From NCBI GenBank assembly GCA_037576215.1, contig JBANDB010000004.1, positions 62,001 to 126,000 of the forward strand: DNA of 64,000 nucleotides. Direction: 5' to 3'. Numbering within the stretch: the stretch's first letter is position 1; the number at the start of each line of letters is the position of its first letter. The translations under genes were made by a program, and so were the position numbers. The notes beneath the pieces are model-generated. The model was not told where the DNA came from. It saw nothing but the letters and a program-made list of their open reading frames with translations, and ran no database searches. Shown here in pieces: positions 59,206-64,000 of this stretch. Source of the DNA: Armillaria gallica. Its lineage: Eukaryota; Basidiomycota; Agaricomycetes; Agaricales; Physalacriaceae.

Positions 59206-59600
59206 GCTTTGACTCGTTCGACCACTCGTTTCGACAACAGGAAGATCATTAACATCCTCTTTATTAGCCTCGACTGGTAACGTCATAGCTATATGGCGCT
59301 TCTGGAGGAACATCGTCTTCATATTTAGTTCATCAGACGGTAGGGTGCGACGAGAGAAAAAGAACGTACTATATCCTAGAAAAGCGCGGCGCACGCAGGA
59401 CGGGGCGAGATAGGACTAAGTCGAGGATGCAATGATGAGGCAACAGTGAGAGATAAGGGTACAATTCCAAACTCCGAAACGAATGATACCCGAAGTTTCC
59501 GGCCCGATGCGATCCGGCCTTTGCTTGGCACCACCGTATGCCCGCGTTGATTCTCTCAAGATTCTGTTCACCAGCGCCTCTATATTTCGAAACGGCTTTC
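59206..59600 (-). pseudogene. 5' end of F-box relic copy 2, severed by the KDZ element
   Basis: The minus-strand DNA just right of the insertion (CGAACGAGTCAAAGC) aligns with the first exon of the third F-box relic (GAACGAGTCGGAG near 60220). Outward, 59330-59390 aligns with 60360-60415 (TTCATCAGACGGTA against TTCGTCAGGCGGTA). So the transposon cut one F-box gene into 46.3-48.0 kb and this piece. Confidence 0.45.
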
Positions 59601-59759
59601 CATATCGCGTGTACGTGATTTCCTTTTGATTAGAATCCTTCCCACTGCTCCAGCTTCACACTTACATCATGCAATCAGAATAAGTACTGCCAGCGGCTTC
59701 AACACACATATCGTCACTTCCCGTGTCTATTTCCGCCCTTAATCCTCCTTTCATACAGT

Positions 59760-60304
59760 CAGTCATTCTTTTTTTTCGAGAGGAAGTTTCCTTGGTTTGA
59801 TTTTCAGAAATGGCCAAAAGCGCAATATCAGCTCTTCCGACCTTCCGCCTCCCAAGGTCGTTACCTGTATAATGATGGCCCTGGACTCGGATTCGTCACT
59901 ATAAGATGGCCTGTGCTGCATAGAGAAAGTCACGAGAGAGGAAAGCGAGTACAGGCAACGGTGTCCATTGCATCATCGAGACAATTGCGGAGAGGATCTC
60001 CACTGGCAAGGGCGGGATTTCATGCAGCGGCTTGGGCACGCGGCAGGGAGGGAGAGGCGGAACCTGAACGCGATACGCACGCATTAGCTTTGCATGCTAC
60101 TCAATTGTTGGCCCGATTCCAGAAGGCTTGAATATCATCCATCAACGACTCACTAGACGACAACACATGTACCTTTCTCATCTCATGATCATCTGACATC
60201 GATTCTACCACAACTCCGACTCGTTCCTCCCTTCGTTTCAAATGCTTGAAATTCGGCAACATGCTTTGCATCAGCCGGCCTCCTGCCGCGACTGTACCGT
60301 TCAA
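59760..60304 (-). pseudogene. F-box gene relic, copy 3 (5' part)
   Basis: The first piece (60304-60101) runs from an ATG to FWNRANN. The F-box piece (60084-59899) reads PPLPVEILSAIVSMM followed by VLAFLSRDFLYAAQAILY, matching the F-box pattern LPxEIL..I...S+.F..A...LY. The two pieces are in different frames with no clear intron, and the 3' part of the gene is missing, so it is a truncated relic. F-box proteins bind Skp1 in SCF ubiquitin ligases. It is a tandem relative of the split copy 2. Confidence 0.5.
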
Positions 60305-62692
60305 GGTATATGGCCGGCCCCTTCATGATGCTGCATCCACTGTCAAATACGAGGCTTATTTCGTCAGGCGGTAAGCGGAGAGAACCGAAAAGAACCGTAC
60401 CCTATCTAAGAAGAACTCAAACCAGATGTATGCTGAATTATCGATTGTCGATCATCCTTATCTGATGGATATGTGACTTTGTCAATAGTGTAGAGAAGGC
60501 AACGATGATGAGGATTAAGAATCACGTTCAGTTCCTAATTTTGAAAACGGTCCTTGCTACACGTGGCCAACCCGGTCTGGTACTACCCTCCCGTCTTGCT
60601 CGCGTCGAATCTTATTTCCGTGATCTTTCGAAGGCTACCATGTATTTCGTGTGAGCATGTATCTACTTTGAAACACATGCGTCCCCATCTAATCATGCCC
60701 AGTCATCCATGCTTACACACCCAGGCGATTGGAGTGCTGACTCCAAAGACTTCTATCGTTGCCTCCGTGTTTCTTTCCAACTATTATGCGATATTCGTGC
60801 ACTCACTAATATTGTCTGTGCGAGGATATGCCTCTGAATCATTTCAGAAGGGCCCAAGAGGCGAAAAATAAATTGCCAATATCGTGACCTCCTTCCTCCC
60901 AGGGCTGTTCACGAACTCTATGATGACGAAGACTCCGAAGTCTTCTTGGCATAGCTTGGTTTATGAAGGAAATTCCTTGTTCAATCGTGCTTACTCTTGA
61001 CTATAAAATCGTTCGTCTACTCTCAACCGTCTTCGAATGGTTAGAGGATTCAGTTCCCTGCCTTTATTCCAGACTTAATACTGTACATTAAAAGGTGAAT
61101 AGTCATTATTAGTGCCGACGATACTTATTGGCATCTTTGCGAAGGTTTCTTTGATCTGTTCCACGGAAGGCAGATTAAATCCGAAGGATTTAATTTTCGA
61201 CGAGTATATCGTCCTGACAGTGGCAAGAGTGGTCCTTCTGGCCCCTTGACGCCACGGGCATTGCTGTGAATGATCATCAGGCGATGTAGAAAAGAAGGTA
61301 TATATTTGAATACTGGCTTATATGCTTCAACAACATCATGGACCCCTTTAATGGAACGACGGATGACGGGTGAGCGCCTATCGCTACACCCATCGTCGAT
61401 CTGATATCACCATCTTAGCGCATCCTGATGTGTACTTCTCTCATCTTCAACGCCGTATTGGACAATTTCCATATCAAATCAAAACCTTACCGCCTGCTCC
61501 ATCATTGGGGACGACTTTGACATAGCCGGAATGCAAGGAAACCTCGTCTTCATTATCCCCCTTTTACTAATGCATCTTTGCCGATAACAGCATATTCGGA
61601 GCTTTCTCCGTGGCATCGTTGAATACAAGAAATGCCCGGCGCTTGGTAGATGTACTAGTATTCTGTACGTGACAAAGAGATCAATATTGCTAACCAAGGT
61701 ACCTTGAATATTGTCGTTAATGTACCTTGAACCCATGTATATATCTTCTAGGCATCAACATGTGCTATTTTGCTTTCACAGTGATGTACGACTTCGTCAT
61801 TGCCTTTTCGCTTAAATTCAGGGAGAGTCCTATATCAGGTTTGGCTACAATGTAAGACATCAACTTCAATGTGGTAGTCTCATGAGCTGATTAACTAGAA
61901 ATGCATGCTCTCTCTGTACTTGCATAATATTATGACAGTCCCGCATATACATGCGGCAAGACATCCGTCATTCTTGACACCAGTCCTATGTTCGATGTTG
62001 TCTTTGGATTGCCAGTATATGGAGACTTGCTCCGCATGAGAACAGACATCCGGCGCTTTCTAAAAACGAACCTTGCGGGAGATCGAACAACACATTCTCT
62101 TCCGTGATATTCGGAGGGTGTTTAATAAACGTTGCCTGCGCGTTTAGTAACTTTGCGCATGCCACAGAAATACTCGGAGTCTGCTTTATGTAACAGAGTA
62201 TGGGATTCTTTCGGAAACTATCCCCGGAACTGTTTTTAGATGGGTCGTGCGCTTAACACGAGATGGCGCTTCTGGTTTGAACGTCCGGTGAATTATCTCA
62301 CTCTGAATAGGCTCGGCGTGAGTGGCAATATGCATTTCGTATAACAGAAGAAAGAATCATGCAGATTAAAAGGAGGAGGATGAGCATAAATCACTTATGT
62401 TCTCTTTCTTTGGTGTGCCGTTTCCGTTTACTTCCATACTCGGAGCTGTAAGACCCATGGCCAGGGAACCGCTTACAATGCTTGACGTCCATATGGTACT
62501 GATTCATGTTTCATGTCTCCAAATTCCCTACCAATCAATTGATTTAACAGCACAATCTGTAAAACGCTGTAAACTTTATGGTTCTATTCTCCTTGCTGTG
62601 CGCATGTGACTGTCAGAGCATTCCTGGCGGTCGTGTCCTTCTTGTAGTCACCTCTCACATCCCCCCTGTGAACACTTGTCATTGAACAAGAA
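60305..62692. other. Upstream region of DUF6535 copy 3
   Basis: No supported gene. From about 61025 to 61330 it matches the decayed upstream region of copy 2 (41750-42000). About 60735-60790 resembles 1466-1520 upstream of copy 1. The duplicated unit therefore includes at least 1.5 kb of upstream DNA. CpG-normal. Confidence 0.4.
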
Positions 62693-64000
62693 ATGTATTC
62701 CGGCGGTCCAGACAAAGACTTACCGGAACCAGAGTCCAAAGAAAATGGGATCCAAGTCGCTGGAGGGTCGTCCGACACCCCAGAGCTCCAGAAAGAATTC
62801 CAGGAGCCTCAAAGTTCCCAGTTTCCGATACCATATGCTACAACGACAGTGGAAGGGACTCATATAAAGTCGTCCGAGGAGGAATTTATACCAAATCTGA
62901 CCAGTAAAAAGAAGTCACAGATTTTTGCTCTACCATCACAATCAACCAGCACCTCCATGGGAGTCTCCATCAGTATGTGTACATTTATCAGCATTACCCT
63001 TCTTCTCATAAATAATTTAGCTCATTATCAAAGATATGCCCCAAGTCAACCTCTCGAAGAAACTGCACCAACATCCAGCATATGGAGGGCATATTTGGAC
63101 GAAAGCTTGATCTATGACACTGAAATGCTTGGAAACCAGAGAGGACAAGTGAATATTCTCCTAGTTTTTGTGAGCTTGTTCAGTCAGATATATGTGACAT
63201 CACTTTAATTTCATTGTCTCTTGTAGGCGGGATTATTCTCGGCGATTGTGAGCACCTTCATTGCGCAATCAACGGAAAGCCTTCAACCAGACTATCAGCA
63301 ATTATCGGCATATTTACTGTTCGACCAGATCAATATACAATGCGCGATAGCCAACGGAACTTCTCTGGACCGCATTACAACATCCGGTGCTGACCCCACT
63401 GCTCATTTTACTCCGAAATATCTGGATTCATGGATAAATGCGCTATGGTTGACGAGTCTTACTCTCAGCCTTGCAACTGCATTATTTGCCATGCTTGCCG
63501 ATGAGTGGTATTGCCATTACTTGTCCCCAGTCGCCGGAGATCCCCAGGTTCGCAGCCGTACTCGACATTTGCGGTACAAGGGTCTTCTCAACTGGCGTGT
63601 CAGCAGCTGTATTGGCCTCCTACCACTTATGTTGCACCTATCCCTCTTTCTGTTCTTTGTCGGCCTTTTCCTATCTCTTATCCCAGAGCAGCTGGGAATC
63701 GCACTCATGATAGGAACCATCTCCCTTGCCACGTGTCTCGTGTACTTTGTCACCAACATGCTCCCTCTGATATACCCGGAGTGTCCGTATAAAACACCGC
63801 TCTCTTCAACTGCATGTGCCGAGTCATGTGGATGCACCGACACCCCCCCAGCATAATTCTGAGAGCGATGACATTCATAGCACTCAAAAAAAGCGCATGT
63901 GCTGTCATCAGGTGGATGCGTCAAGAATCCTTCCCTCGAGTCATGTTGGGAATTTTATGGCCAGCAGTCAGGCTGATCACATTTCTTCACCAGCAGTGGA
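62693..64000 (+). CDS. DUF6535-domain membrane protein, copy 3 (partial, frameshifted)
   Basis: Exons 62693-62972, 63021-63169 and 63227 onward, with introns in exactly the places seen in copy 1; exon 2 is 149 bases in both. Intron 1 is 48 bases with no stop, so the frame reads through it. The core is well kept: SIWRAYLDESLIYDTEMLGN, AGLFSAIVSTFIAQ, SLTLSLATALFAMLADEWYC, MLHLSLFLFFVGLFLSL and CPYKTPLSS. Just after, one base is missing relative to copy 1 in the stretch 63815-63826 (before ATGTGGATG), so the frame ends in a stop at 63854-63856 while the homologous frame stays open to the window end. Either this copy is a pseudogene, or the base is a sequencing error. It runs off the window. Confidence 0.65.

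Noticed and set aside
60554..60871. 105-codon plus-strand frame upstream of DUF6535 copy 3
   Set aside because: No domain, and the matching DNA upstream of copy 1 does not keep the frame.

Overview
The window looks like genomic DNA of a mushroom-forming basidiomycete (Agaricomycetes). Introns are about 47-56 bases with GT..AG ends, and DUF6535 and F-box gene families are duplicated. There is a chromodomain Ty3/gypsy element, a decayed Helitron, and a large KDZ-type DNA transposon carrying a TET/JBP-like dioxygenase gene. No bacterial operons, tRNA or rRNA genes, or CRISPR arrays were seen.

Layout. 1-9.6 kb: CpG-normal DNA with one intact three-exon DUF6535 gene (1907-5138, +), a downstream stretch related to F-box gene remnants (-), and a broken kinase-like gene (7868-8811, -). 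About 9.65-46.15 kb: a block of nested, decayed transposons in which CpG is mostly depleted. It holds unidentified gene relics (10.3-14.2 kb), a complete Ty3/gypsy chromovirus with 420-bp LTRs and a TGAAG target duplication (14774-24899, -), itself interrupted by a 1.7-kb TIR element, a diverged direct-repeat pair (24.9-28.0 kb) with an array of tRNA T-arm-like hairpins, a dead Helitron (28.1-31.7 kb, +), a second copy of the 1.7-kb TIR element (33.0-34.7 kb), Copia relics with a striking nine-hairpin array (35.36-35.53 kb), a 3-kb TIR element (37.1-40.2 kb), and a decayed second DUF6535 copy (about 42.99-46.26 kb) carrying a 490-bp MITE with perfect ends.

46.2-64 kb: CpG-normal again. An F-box relic (-) is split by an 11,158-bp transposon (48048-59205) with about 447-bp terminal inverted repeats and an exact 8-bp target duplication. 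Inside are five genes whose exons could all be joined in phase: an uncharacterised passenger (578 codons), an RNase H1-N-domain protein (319), a small basic protein (105), a TET/JBP-like 2OG-Fe(II) dioxygenase (492) and the KDZ transposase (985). A third F-box relic and a third DUF6535 copy (62693 to the window end) follow.

How it fits together. The DUF6535(+)/F-box(-) segment has been duplicated at least three times. One copy was caught in the transposon block and lost its CpGs. The KDZ element and the gypsy element are structurally complete, but every in-frame stop I found in them is TGA, in positions that read naturally as arginine CGA. This is what deamination of methylated CpG would produce. 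So an element that carries a putative 5-methylcytosine oxidase appears to have been silenced by 5mC decay. All family names rest on motif recognition by eye; no database search was possible.
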